A stretch of DNA of 44,677 nucleotides from Rhynchosporium graminicola (lineage: Eukaryota > Ascomycota > Leotiomycetes > Helotiales > Ploettnerulaceae), in the NCBI GenBank assembly GCA_900074885.1, contig FJUW01000105.1, forward strand, positions 1-44,677, read 5' to 3'. A model generated the notes under the pieces. That model was not told the DNA's origin, searched no databases, and worked only from the letters and a program-made list of their open reading frames with translations. This document shows, one piece after another, positions 32,901 to 43,703 of this stretch (position 1 is the first letter of the stretch; every line of letters begins with the position of its first letter). Made by a program: the position numbers and the translations under genes.

Positions 32901-33605
32901 ATTGGTATGTTCGTCGAATCTCTCGCCGGGAAAGCAGGTTCCCTCCATGGTCTCGCGCAGGACTCCACCCCCTTCCGCTTCGACGAAGAAAACACCGCTG
33001 GCGATTATTTCGGCCACCAGCTCATGAAAGCAGGCTACAACTACTACGGCAACGAACCCATGTACTCCGGTATCACAGGCGAAGAACTCCATGTCGATAT
33101 CTTCATCGGCGTAGTTTATTACCAGCGCCTCCGTCACATGGTCAACGATAAATTCCAAGTCCGGACCACTGGACCAGTCACCCAACTTACGGGCCAGCCT
33201 ATCAAAGGAAGGAAGAAGGGAGGTGGTATCCGAGTGGGAGAAATGGAGCGTGATTCCCTACTCGCTCACGGTACCGCTTTCCTGCTTCAAGATCGTCTAC
33301 TAAACTGCTCCGATTACTCGAGGAGTTGGATCTGTAAACAATGCGGTACTTTCCTCTCTACTCAGCCCACCGTTTCGGCGTTCGCGAGCAGGAAACGAGG
33401 AACGGGTGTGGTGAGATGTAGGAAGTGCGCGTATAGGGCGGAGGATTTCGTGGATGGCAAGGGAGAGATATGGGAGGATGGAGAAGGACAGAGGTGGGTT
33501 GGGGGAGAGGATACGACCATCGTGGCCGTTCCGGGCGTGTTAAAGTATTTGGATGTGGAGTTGGCGGCCATGGGTATTAAGTTGAAGTATAATGTTGGCC
33601 CTTGA
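29930..33605 (+). CDS. RPA135: DNA-directed RNA polymerase I, second-largest subunit
   Basis: Two exons, 29930-30409 and 30456-33605, with a 46-bp GT-AG intron, give 1209 aa, close to the usual 1200 of the family. With the largest subunit it forms the catalytic core that makes pre-rRNA in the nucleolus. The splice restores LPLMLMSNRCHLEN, a Pol I signature in the N-terminal lobe. Other blocks are KEEAEELGGFFVVNGIEKIIR (part of the protrusion), CPVHTPDGSPCGLLNHL, GYDMDDAMIINKSS (about 783, with the acidic residues near the active site), GDKFSSRHGQKG (about 930, hybrid binding) and a C-terminal zinc site CKQC...CRKC (about 1118 onward) in the anchor/clamp region. Start: first ATG in frame; upstream codons are open but start only with TTG. 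Confidence 0.97.
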
Positions 33606-35054
33606 TGTAGTGGCCGCTGGTTACGAGAGGCTGGGGAATTTGTATTGAGGACGTTAAATGTGGCTTGGCGTTGGGTTTTTCCTTTTTGTAGGCATTTAAG
33701 GGAGTCGCTGGGTGAGGTTGGGAAAATGAATGCGCTCATGATTTAAAACGGGACTTTCTTGTTCATCTGGAGTCCTGTGTCTCATGCCAGTGAGTCTCCA
33801 TTCCTCCATATTTCTGCGCTAGAAATTGCCGCCGTACTGGCACACCCAGCGAAGATCAGCAAAACGTGTTCGCCCTTCCTAGGGGAAGTGTTGACCGACA
33901 GTTGGGGAGATAAATCGAAGGAGGCTACTTGTTTTCTTTTTTTACATCTCAAAAACTTCTTTTGACTTTTCTCTCTCGATGCTTTAGTTTTGTGTGCTCT
34001 TGACTTGCGTGGGCTCCGCCGATAGATTGCATGGACATGATTTCGTTTTCCGCGAGAGCTTTGATATTGCTGGGTTTGTTCGAGTTGAGGGATGTTGACT
34101 GCCTTCACTTCGTACGGCAATCAAATTCCGCTGGAAGCCTTGATTTTGCGGGTTCTGCTCACGGTGAGACTTGTCGACTGTCTATGTTTTGAGTTGTTTC
34201 CTTTAGAGCTTTGGGGTTCTACGTTCTGTTCAAGTTGAGGCTTATCTAGTATCTCCAACTTGCTGACGCACGAAAGACCTACGTTCTGCTATCTCGTCTC
34301 CATAAGTTGTCTCTGGCACTTTTGCAACCCACCCCTAATCATCGACCTCCTGCTGCTGCTGCTTGCCTGCTCAGCTGAGCTCAAATCTTCGCCTGTTACA
34401 TATCTTGTGTTTGTGTTTGTGTTGGTATTCGTGCAGTAGATCCACCGCTTCCGCGTACGGAAGGGTTACACCGATGTGTCGGGTACCTGCAGGAGTAGTT
34501 CCGTTTGTATAATGTTATACTTGTTCCTCTCCAAGCGAGAAGCAGCTTTTGATGCGGCAATGCAAGATCAACACCAGCGGCTTTACAAGTTAAATGCTAG
34601 CAGCGTATCTTCCAACGGCTGCCAAATTGCATGCGAGCAGTCTTTTCTGCCATCTCAATTGGTTTGAGTCCCAAGGTACCAGGAATAAAGACTGCATCGA
34701 AACCCCTTTGTGGTGTCTGCAAGAGAGATGTGGACATCTTCGCACCTTCCCCAAATGAGGGTCTGGACACAAATCTCGAGTCTGAATTTGGTCTGTCCAA
34801 CGCAACTGGGAAGCTTTTCCACACAAGCCGAAGCTCTCTTCCATCTTAAGCACCGGTCGATTTTTGATATTCAAAGTCACTCCTTCTATTCTTTTCGATC
34901 TCCTTCTTGCTGTGGTGTCGCTGTCTTTCCATGAAGAGAGATTGGACCGAAGTCATTCATTCCTTGCTCGGTTTGCATCCAGAGTGCGAACCGAAAATCT
35001 CCAGCAGCGGTTATACTAGTTGTCCGCCCTCCATTAGATGTTAATGCCGACGAT
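33606..35054. other. intergenic between RNA polymerase I subunit and tyrosinase
   Basis: 3' UTR side of the polymerase gene, then the tyrosinase promoter. T-rich stretches occur at 33930-33965 and G/T-rich repeats (TTGTGTTTG-type) at 34404-34425. Short frames (for example 34590-34880) lack motifs. Confidence 0.4.
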
Positions 35055-37039
35055 ATGTTGATCCCCACACCCTGGAACATATTCTTCATCGGCGCATTCT
35101 TGAGACTCTCTTCAAATGCGGCGTCGTCCTCGAAACACCCGTATTCTTCTTACGACTACGGGGCAGATCCTCCACGACTCCCAAGACGCCAGAACTCCGA
35201 GTCCTTTCTCATCACAGGCGTTCATACAGGAAATGGGACCAATGGATCGCTACCTCTGCGAATTGAAGTTCGGGATCTGGAGAAGGACCCGGTGGCTTGG
35301 AATCTATTCATACTCGGCTTGGATATGCTGCAATACACACCGCAGGCAGACACACTCTCTTGGTATCAGATAGCTGGTAAGGGACGCAGTATGGAATCTG
35401 GCTAGAAGCCCCGGCTGATGGGCGATAGGTATACACGGCAGGCCTTTCGTTCCTTTCGACAATGTACAGCCGAAGCCGGGAAACGAGAATAATGGGTATT
35501 GCAACCATGTATCGATCCTTTTCCCAACTTGGCATCGTCCTTATCTTGCACTCTACGAGGTAAATCCCTTGAATTTTCGGCATTGTGCCATTACCTGACG
35601 ACTCCAAGCAAGCCATCCACGAAAAAGTCCAGATGATCGCTCAACAATATCCTGCAGGTCAGGTACGAGATCAATACGTAGCAGCAGCGGCGAACTTCAG
35701 AATACCCTATTGGGACTGGGCGATGTCAGATGGTGGAGGAGGAAGCATCTTACCCGACTCTGTTATGTCACCAACTGTCGTTGTAAATGGCCCAGCAGGT
35801 GCGCAAACGATTGCCAACCCACTTTATAGCTATCGATTCCAGCCACTTGATCCTGCGCAGTTGCCAGACTATCCAGTGAGTACTCAGAGGTTGCAAAATA
35901 CAGTTTTCTAACCATTCTTCTAGTTCAATGAGTTCGTAGAAACTGTCCGCTATCCAGCCACACAAAATTCGACGGCAGCTTCCCAAAACACCCTCATCGC
36001 CCGACAGCTCGATAACAGCGGCGCATCGTTCCGGAATCGACTGTATCTTCTTCTCACTATGTATGATGACTACACAACATTTAGTAACGAGGCTTGGGTA
36101 CCGTCCGATAAACCTGCTGCGTATGATTCGCTAGAAAGTCTTCATGACCAGATCCATGGTTTGACGGGAAGTGGGGGACATATGACATATATCCATTACT
36201 CTGGATTCGATCCACTATTCTGGCTTCACCACGCCATGATTGATCGCATTTTTGCAATGTGGCAGGTGATTCATCCTCATAGCTACGTGGTTCCAGAGCC
36301 AGCCATTTTCAACACCTTCACTACTTCGGCCGGGGATATTCAGGATATCAACTCACCGTTAACCCCATTCCGCAAAGATGCCTTTGGAGGTTTCTGGACT
36401 TCGGAAAGCGCGAGAAAGACAGAGGTATTTGGGTATCAATATCCAGAAACAGTCAGCCACACAGGATCAGATGTAAGAACTCAGGTCATCTCCGCTGTCA
36501 ATCAACTCTACGGATCGAAGTTGGCCAACTTGAGTTTCAAGCAGAAGAGATCCTCAACTCCAAATCTTAAGAACGACATTGAATGGATCGCCAATATCCG
36601 CGTCAAGAAGTACGCTCTCAACGTTCCATTTTACATTCATATCTTCATTGGTCCCTTCAGCCGCGACCCGTATTCCTGGTCTTTCGAGTCAAATCTCGTT
36701 GGAACGCACAGTATTTTTGTCAAATCGATCGGGCCGAACGAGACATGTAATTGTGACACTGAGCAGCTAGTTACTGCTACCATTCCATTAACAGAGAAAC
36801 TGGCTGAGGATCTTGAGAGTGGAAGGTTGAGGAGTTTGGGGGAGGAAGATGTTACGCTGTATCTTGCGAGGACTTTCGCTTACAGGGTGAGTATGGCGAA
36901 TGATACGAAGGTGGAGAACGTAGAGGTACCGAGTTTGAAGGTTTCAATTGTCAGTATTGATGTTGAGAGAGGGAAGAGTGACGAGCTGCCAGTTTGGGGA
37001 AAGATGAGGGGCCATATGGATGTTAGTGCGGGATCGTAA
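35055..37039 (+). CDS. Tyrosinase (type-3 copper monophenol monooxygenase)
   Basis: Four exons, 35055-35376, 35429-35559, 35609-35875 and 35924-37039, with GT-AG introns of 52, 49 and 48 bp, give 611 aa. Tyrosinases hydroxylate monophenols and oxidise diphenols to quinones, the first steps toward melanin-like pigments. Copper A ligands are visible as His110 (AGIHGRPF), His134 (YCNH) and His143 (PTWHRPY); copper B ligands as His314 and His318 (LHDQIHG) and His342 ([13 protein letters not shown]). Cys132, two residues before His134, matches the Cys-His thioether of fungal tyrosinases. The C-terminal part (after about 430) is the lid domain that is normally cleaved for activation, and it contains a TCNC motif. 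The N terminus has a short hydrophobic stretch ([10 protein letters not shown]), so secretion is possible but not certain. The neighbours are not pigment genes. Confidence 0.94.
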
Positions 37040-38950
37040 GGCAGGTGGCTTCTGGTGTTGATGGTAAATAAACTCTCTTGGATACTGTCGGTCTGCGGAG
37101 TTGAGGTGTGGGTGAGGTTAAGTAGATGGCTGACTGGGTTTGGACTAGGTGTTTCTGGAGTACTGGCTTGGATAATCGTAATTGGATACTTGTCTATCAA
37201 GTTAACACTTCTCCCCCCTTTCGCCGAGTGCTTAAATGTGATGCCTTAAATCGGATTGAGTCGCTTGATTCCAAGCCTGCGAAGTGCCTGATCTGAAGGG
37301 CGTATATCCAGAGATTTCCGATTGGCGTAGTTGACCCAAAGTTCTATCAGAAAAGTAATCACGTCCACAAATGTGAGGAAATGCTTGCGATCTTTTCTCC
37401 TGATTGAAGTACACTTCCTGTATCTCATCTCTTAACGAGAGTCTCATCTTCTATTGTACGGACGGTATACCGTACCGGACTAGACTATTCTTTGACTGGG
37501 TGCCAGTACTCCGTTTCCTCCAGACTTCCTGTCCCCGTCCCCGTCCTGATTTGGTGTCACTTGCTGGATCTCACCTTTTACTTACGGTCTCTCTCTTCTA
37601 TTGTAGGGTATGCCGTACCGGACTAGATTATTCTATGATTGACTGTTAGCACTCTGTATCCTCCAGACTTCGGTGGCGAAAGCACACATAGGTAGGGACC
37701 CGTCTTTGATCAAAAAAAAAAGTTCTCCAGTGGCTTTGAGATGCAACCATTTAGGGACTTGAGGGAGCTTCTTTTCGGGAAATGGCATGGCGGAGTAAGA
37801 GACCGCCGTCCTGGCGCTGAGTGCCCCAGCTTCCTCGGAAATCAAAGACTATTAAAACTCCAATGGTGTGTCTCGTCTTGGCAAGAGATCTGATGCCTTT
37901 TGGCTCCTCGACGTTCGATTGGTTCTGCGTGCTTTGGCGGCCAAGATGGAGAGAGAGCGTGAGAGGGAGTATCTGATCCCAGACGCGTCCGTCATGTTTG
38001 ATGTGCTTGCTGGTTTCGATGTAATATCTGTTTGATGAAGATTGGTATCTGCAGCCAAAAAGAAAAAAAAGAAAAAAAAAGGAGGTCTGTAGTAGCTGGA
38101 GAGCAAGGCCGATGTATACAGTAATGCATCTGAGCTAACAGTAGTACCTCTGTACCTGTACGCCGATCGCAGTCCCCTATCAAGGTCCAATTGTGCGTCG
38201 CCGCATCCCCCCAGAATCGAAGTGAGGTACTGCAGACCTGTGAGGCTTTGTCGCCATGGCGTATTTGGGCTACGACTCATCGCTCTGGGACCATATGACA
38301 TCCTTGGATACGTTGGCCTCGAGGTCGACGGTCTGCTTCAAGTAGGCGGTCACCCATCGTCAGCTCATTTCGATGGCGTATTTCCCGGACAAGGTTGCCT
38401 CATCTGGTACGCGGAGGAAAAGTATCGAACTGGTCGTCGTCACATCGGAAGTGCGATTCTTTGGCCCCTTGTCGCTGGAAACTAACGAATTGTTTGTTGA
38501 CATTAGATATGATGAGCAATGGCGTGAAGCTTGTTTGTTGTGCTAGGTGGTGCGTTCTTGGCACGATGGTATAGTGCTTTCAACCTTGTTAGTATAGTAA
38601 GCGTGATTCTCGATGGGTGATATCAGTGCTCTGGACTATGAGCAATTGCTCGAGCTACTGCTTAGGGGCCGTACGTGTAAGGAGACGAGTAGACCGTTCT
38701 ACAAGAGCAACCTAAGGGTAATCTACTGATGTCACATCAGAGAGGCATTTTTGGCTAGGCTCGCGTAGACCGAGCGAGTCGGAAGTTGAGAACCCTTTTA
38801 TGAAATCATTTCAGGTGATCTGAGCTTTTCCTACAAAGGTAGAGAGATATACACAGTGGTGCCCATCCCCTGCCCAGCCCCCAAGTTGCATCTCCTTCAT
38901 TCCCAAGGTCGCACGCTGAGCCAAGACCTTTCCGACATCCGCCTCCCATC
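37040..38950. other. intergenic, no clear gene
   Basis: Between the tyrosinase end and the secreted Cys-rich gene. Two related copies of a short segment occur at about 37450-37525 and 37592-37660 (shared parts include 'ttctattgta', 'gtatrccgtaccggactaga' and 'ctccagactt'). A/G tracts lie at 37708-37722 and 38056-38081. Apart from the small frame at 37852-37995 I see no coding signal. Confidence 0.4.
37852..37995 (-). CDS. possible 47-aa basic peptide, unsupported by homology
   Basis: A short frame starting at ATG after an A/C-rich leader-like stretch (CATCAAAC before the ATG). The peptide MTDASGIRYSLSRSLSILAAK... is Ser/Arg-rich, with a predicted basic amphipathic first half, and could be mitochondrial or merely chance. 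No splice partners or known motif. Listed only as a candidate. Confidence 0.2.
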   Translation of the reverse strand: MTDASGIRYSLSRSLSILAAKARRTNRTSRSQKASDLLPRRDTPLEF

Positions 38951-39226
38951 TCAACAGCATTTAAGAGTTTGCTGACATGGAGTGTTCCATGGAACCCCTG
39001 CACAGATCTCCTCGTTCTTTTTCGTCGTATGTTGGTCATTACTGCCCGTAAACTTGGGCGGGCATCTTCCTTTTGTAGGACCTTTGCAATAGGAGATCGC
39101 CGAATCTCCTGAATGGCAAAAAGACCCCATGTTGTAGGTCATGTATGCGCACTTTGCATTTGCCGCTGTGCCAGTAGATGCGAAGGCGAGGATGACAAAT
39201 GTGGTGATGACGTTGATGAGTTGCAT
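38951..39226 (-). CDS. Small secreted cysteine-rich protein
   Basis: Single exon, 91 aa, starting at a true ATG. Residues 1-24 (MQLINVITTFVILAFASTGTAANA) form a classic signal peptide with an Ala-x-Ala type cleavage site. The mature part of about 67 residues has eight cysteines at 26, 37, 47, 55, 75, 84, 90 and 91, enough for four disulfides, and ends in a Cys pair. Size, secretion and even Cys number are typical of fungal apoplastic proteins, including effector candidates and antimicrobial peptides; I cannot assign it to a named family. A TA-rich 'gatatatatac' lies about 265 bp upstream (near 39500) and may be promoter DNA. The gene is only 1.26 kb from the RIP-marked transposon arm. Confidence 0.82.
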   Translation of the reverse strand: MQLINVITTFVILAFASTGTAANAKCAYMTYNMGSFCHSGDSAISYCKGPTKGRCPPKFTGSNDQHTTKKNEEICAGVPWNTPCQQTLKCC

Positions 39227-40482
39227 GTTGATGTTGGGGAGACGGATATTACTGGGAGTTCTGGCACAGGGACGAGATGAGGTAGCGAGAAGGCTTGGAT
39301 AACTTGCTCTGTCTTAGTTGGGCAGTGGGAGAAGGCCCTGACAGCAGAGTCTATGTGAGATGAGGGGACTTTGATGATAGAGTCTGTCTGAAATGGGGAG
39401 AGAGAGAGGTTTGTTGACACTCGTTGACTGAGTTGGGGAGACGTTGGGAGAAGTTGCTAAAGGCAGACCTCGCCTTTGGCACGCACTGTGTGAGAATGAT
39501 ATATATACCCAAATTTAAATGACTCGCCTGCTATCATGCTCGTATTGCAACCTTTCAAAGTTTTATGGTGGAAAAAAATACATTGAGCCTAGATCCATAA
39601 ATATGGTTTAGGCTTTTGCGATATCCGTAGGCGCAATTCAAATTCATTTGAGATTGCTGAAAAGCTTGATACTAACCGACCTCCCCTCTCCAATTTTCAT
39701 GTCGAAAGGGGCAAAAGAACAGACCTTGCGTGGGTAGACTACAAGGGCGTCTATCCAATAGGCCAGCTATTCTCCTGGCCAAGCAGGGCTCTGGGTTTCT
39801 TTATCATCAAAATCAGATTTTGGCTTGTGCTCGAGGCTCTACTAGAGCCATTAAGTATTCAAGTCCTGCCGTAAAAAGCAGGGCTCCAGCCTAGAGAAGT
39901 TCTGTTCGAACGTTAAACTGGGGGAAGGCATAGTACTCTAGATTAAGGCCCGAATTCCATCGCACGGCATAAATGATGCCTGGTTAGGTGACATTGCTGC
40001 TTTTAATGATTTCTCTAACACTTAGAAAACATCAGGGGGAACGGGCTAGCAGACAGAAAAGTAATTCCTGTTGCTTCAAACACAGAAGTTGGAAGTCCTG
40101 AAAGGCTGAAATCGTGACCTTTGGCGTAATGAAGCTCTTTTGCCATAATAACTGGGATATAATTAATAGATCATCGAGGCACACGCATGCATTGCTGCTA
40201 CGGAGTAGATACATGCATGCCGCTCTTACATCACTAGGCAATTAACTCCAGGAAATACACTACAAGGCTCAGAAGTTGACTAATGATACTTCGTAAAACC
40301 TACAAAAGGAGATTGAAAGGGTGCATTAGAATGGGACTTATGAAAAAGGGTGAACCACTAGCCACGGATTAGTCGTGTCCCGGGGCAGCTCCCTTTGTCG
40401 ATGGCGAAATTGGAAGTGAAGCGCGTGCCACTTCATCGGGGCGCCTCTGATTAACTTATGACACCCAAAATGATAACACGTA
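39227..40482. other. intergenic up to the right transposon arm
   Basis: Promoter side of the secreted Cys-rich gene, then normal to AT-rich sequence with no coding signal. A 69-codon frame at 40032-40241 is featureless. The boundary with the Tc1-like element is sharp at a TA dinucleotide (40481-40482). Confidence 0.45.
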
Positions 40483-41470
40483 CAGTAGGGTGCAAAAAGT
40501 CTTCGCACCCCCCCCTTGTAGCTAAGGGCGACTTACCCGATTAGGACGTGTAACTCTTGCTGCTTTTCTACGCGCCTCTTACTAAAAACACTACACTTTT
40601 ATAGGTAAATAAGATACCTCGACTTGAATTATAGCCTTAAATGCGTGCGCGTATCGTTGAGTTATCTTCTGAGTACTAGTTAGCCCCTCGAATTCATTGA
40701 AAATACCCTGAAATACCTCTTTTAACTATCCGATCTACGCTTAAGAATTACCCTTTCGGTACGACTGATTTCACTTTAAAACTACGAACTAGAAGGCCTC
40801 GAGCCTTAACTGAAGAACAACGCGATTATATATATGATATTATAAATTATTCGAACCCTTATATTAAGATACGCGACTTACTACGAGAAGTAAACGACGA
40901 TTATAAGAAGCGGTATATATAGAGCCTTCTTCGCTCGATAGATAAGAAGTAGCTATAAAAGAAGAGACTTTTTATTACCTTAGTATACGTAGAAGCTCGT
41001 CTCGAGTGGGTAATCTAGCATCAGGTATATACTCTTAACGATTAGATAAAGGTCTCGTAGTCTGATAAGTATATAGTTAAACGAGGAGTAGGAATAAAGC
41101 TGATTTAGACCTTTACTCGCCCTTGAGATTAATACTACGAAGCAGATATATAACCGGTTCGGTGCTTAGGGAAAGGAGTAAAGAAAATACTTTAAGCTGC
41201 TTTTAGCTATAATAGAAGGATAGGTTTAATACCTCTCGATAGAGATCCTCTTACTACTCGTGGAGAGGTTACTTCGTAGGTTATACGGAACTTATATGAG
41301 GCGTTTCTACTAGATATAATAGTCGAAGGAGGAGAGTTTATACACGATAGCGCAGGTCTATACTAAGGGAATATTATTAAAGAGATACTTCGGGAAATAA
41401 ATATTCGAGTTATAAGCTAGCCTCTATACTCTCCTGATTTAAATCCGATCGAAAACCTCTTATAACGACA
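40483..41470 (+). mobile_element. RIP-degraded Tc1/mariner-like transposon, 3' part cut off
   Basis: Begins right after a TA target with CAGTAGGGTGCAAAAAGTCT, a typical Tc1-type terminal inverted repeat. A plus-strand transposase can be traced in pieces: a helix-turn-helix part (about 40800-40950), a DDE strand region with WSD-like context (about 41030-41110), an F-x-x-D-based block near 41337-41360, and SPDLNPIENL at 41431-41460. Several Trp codons read TAG, as expected from RIP (TGG to TAG). The element stops at 41470 where the LTR-like repeat begins, so its 3' end and right inverted repeat are missing from this place. Non-functional. Confidence 0.8.
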
Positions 41471-41729
41471 TAAGACTTAAGGCGGTATATAAGTAAGAAT
41501 AAATAAGTAGGGAGGCTAAGAGCGATCTTATATAATCTACTACGAAGAAAACAAAAAGATAAGGAAGGAAGAAGAAGAGAGATAGAGTATAAGGCACCTT
41601 ATATATATATACCGGTACTAGTCCGATACTATACCGGGTCAGATACTAGTTCTGCCGGGATACCTATGAACTTAGGCCCTATTCTCTATCTTTCTTCTTA
41701 TATAATATTCAGGTGAGCTATCGTTATAT
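41471..41729 (-). repeat. 259-bp LTR, right copy
   Basis: Same-orientation match to 2326-2584 with mostly transition differences. On the minus strand it is preceded by CTTAGGGGGGGGG, a polypurine tract, which places it as the 3' LTR of an element on the minus strand whose body extends to the right. It interrupts the Tc1-like transposase just after its last conserved block. Confidence 0.75.
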
Positions 41730-43471
41730 TACCCCCCCCCTAAGAAGAGCTTAACCCTAAGCTCGGAAAGTTATAGTTTATACTAGAATTAGTCTTTATT
41801 ATAACTATTTTTATTAATATTCGCGTAATAGGCGCTAGCCGCTCTTTAGTAGTAGTAAATTCTTTATTAGGTTCTAGCTAATTACGTCGCTATAATAGTA
41901 CTATATTAGTTATAGCTTCTAAATCGGGCGGTAGGCGGTATTTACTTTATCTATTTATAATAGGAGTCGAGTTTAAGTAGAGCGTAAGGTATATAAAGGA
42001 AGAAGTTTATTAATATTAGAGCCTTTCCTTTTCAACTGCGATAACTACTTTAACTTATAAGTTTATTCTCTTTAGACTACGATATAGCTTCTAGAGTAGG
42101 TATTATTACTAACTACTATAGTAATCTGCTATAATCTTATATATTAATCGACCTAATTAACTCTTCTCTTAATATAAGTAAGTTTCCTATCTTAGTTTTA
42201 GAGATAGTCCTTAAGTGTAGTATAAGAGTTTTATAGATCTATAACGCTAACTCCTATAGTGCCTTTACTAGTTCCTGCTAGTACTCTTTCAGTAGCGTAT
42301 TATATATATTACCTATAGTATATTCGCGCTTTCCTTAAGATAAAGTATAATAATACTCCTATTTTAGAACTCTTATACTCGTTTAATAAGCTTAACTCTA
42401 AGCTTTATAAGTATTATTTAGCGTTAAAGAGTAGTTATAAGTATATAAGTTACTTAAACCTAAATATAGTTATATATACTAACGCGTTATAGTTACCTGA
42501 TTATATTAATATAGAGTATACTATTTTATCCGGTTTACTTCTTAGTAGCGAAGCTAAGAATACGGAGCTAAATTAGAGTAGTATTATAGTTACTTATAAG
42601 GCGATTAATCAGATCTATTATCTTACGAAATCTACTACTTCTACTATTATATTAGAGATTACTACTATATAATTAGTAAAGACTTAAGCTTTAAGGCATT
42701 CTATAGAGAAAGTATTTAAGGAGTTAGAGTTTATTAAGGTAATAAGTTAAGATATTAAATCCTTAGATACTAGTATAATACTAACGTGATATAGGATCTA
42801 GATCTTTTAATAATAGATTCGGCGAAATCTAAGTTAATAGTATAAATAGTATTAAAGTAGATAAAGGAGTTAAATAGTATTATACGGGAATTTATAAAGA
42901 AAGCTATATTTAAAGCTATAATATCTAATACTAGAGGAAAGAGGAATTTACCTTCTAGTTTAGAGATAGCGTTAGATCTAGATAATCCCGGACTTTCTCT
43001 AAAGAAGAAAGCCCGTAGGATTAGCAATTATACTTAGTCTATTACTAGAGCTATATTAGTAGATTTAGGTAAGGAATTAGTTATAGTAGTTCCGGTTCTA
43101 GATATTCTAGATTTACTAGAAGCTCTAGAGAACTTAAGAGAGAAAGCTAATAAAGTAGAAGTAGTTAAAGAAGTAGAGTTTTAGATATAGTATTATTATA
43201 AAGTATAATCAGGGGATTATCTTTAGTAATAAATTCTAATACTAGTAACTATAATAGCTTATTATCCTCTAAGTAACTATAGTTATCTATTCTATCTTCT
43301 TAGGCCTTAATCTATTATTCTAGTTTATATAGAGGTCTAAGTTTACTTAAGTTAGTAGCGTAGAAGTCTCTGAGCTTATATAGAGCACTTATTAGATCGG
43401 AAGCGTTATACTAAGTCAGGTCCAGGTCGTAGCTTAGCTAACTAATCTAATACTTCAGATTACCTCTTAGG
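41730..43471. mobile_element. RIP-degraded internal sequence of an LTR element
   Basis: AT-rich, CA/TG-poor sequence between the polypurine tract (41731-41740) and the next LTR. A plus-strand stretch near 42860-43037 reads as a Lys/Arg-rich protein piece ending in TAG, but I cannot name it, and an antisense 85-codon frame overlaps it. No reverse transcriptase, RNase H or integrase block is recognisable by eye. It may combine more than one element. Confidence 0.55.
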
Positions 43472-43703
43472 TGTGACGCTTGCTCTAGAAAGGTCTCAAA
43501 ACTACCTGAGTAATAAGACCTCATATTACTATGAATATGAAGTAGTAAGAATCACTTGAGAATCTATAAATAAGGAGTGAAGAAGTAGAGAGAGAATAGA
43601 AGTATATATATAAAAAGGGGCCCCTAAACTCTACTCGTGTAATCTCGCTTAGCAGTAAGTATTTCTACTAATAGGGAGAGACCTCTAAACCTGACTAGTT
43701 ATC
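43472..43703 (-). repeat. second LTR (about 232 bp), little RIP damage
   Basis: Runs from TGTGACGCTTGC to GTTATCA, thus TG...CA at its ends. On the minus strand it follows a GGAGGGGGGGG polypurine tract (43709-43720), making it the 3' LTR of a minus-strand element. It retains many CA and TG dinucleotides, unlike the surrounding sequence, so it is probably a later insertion. It contains a TA-rich 'tatatatataaaaa' box (43603-43616). Confidence 0.65.

Noticed and set aside
32484..33185. 233-codon antisense frame inside the RNA polymerase I gene
   Set aside because: Mirror of a strongly conserved coding exon; no independent motif.
38565..38640. tRNA-Asp-like A-box (ttagtatagt) in 'gttagtatagtaagcgtgattctc'
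   Set aside because: No B-box (GGTTCRANNCC) and no acceptor stem pairing at the right distance.
42770..43027. 85-codon minus-strand frame in the right arm
   Set aside because: It lies antisense to a Lys/Arg-rich plus-strand relic in RIP-degraded DNA; hydrophobic composition is a by-product of AT-rich sequence.
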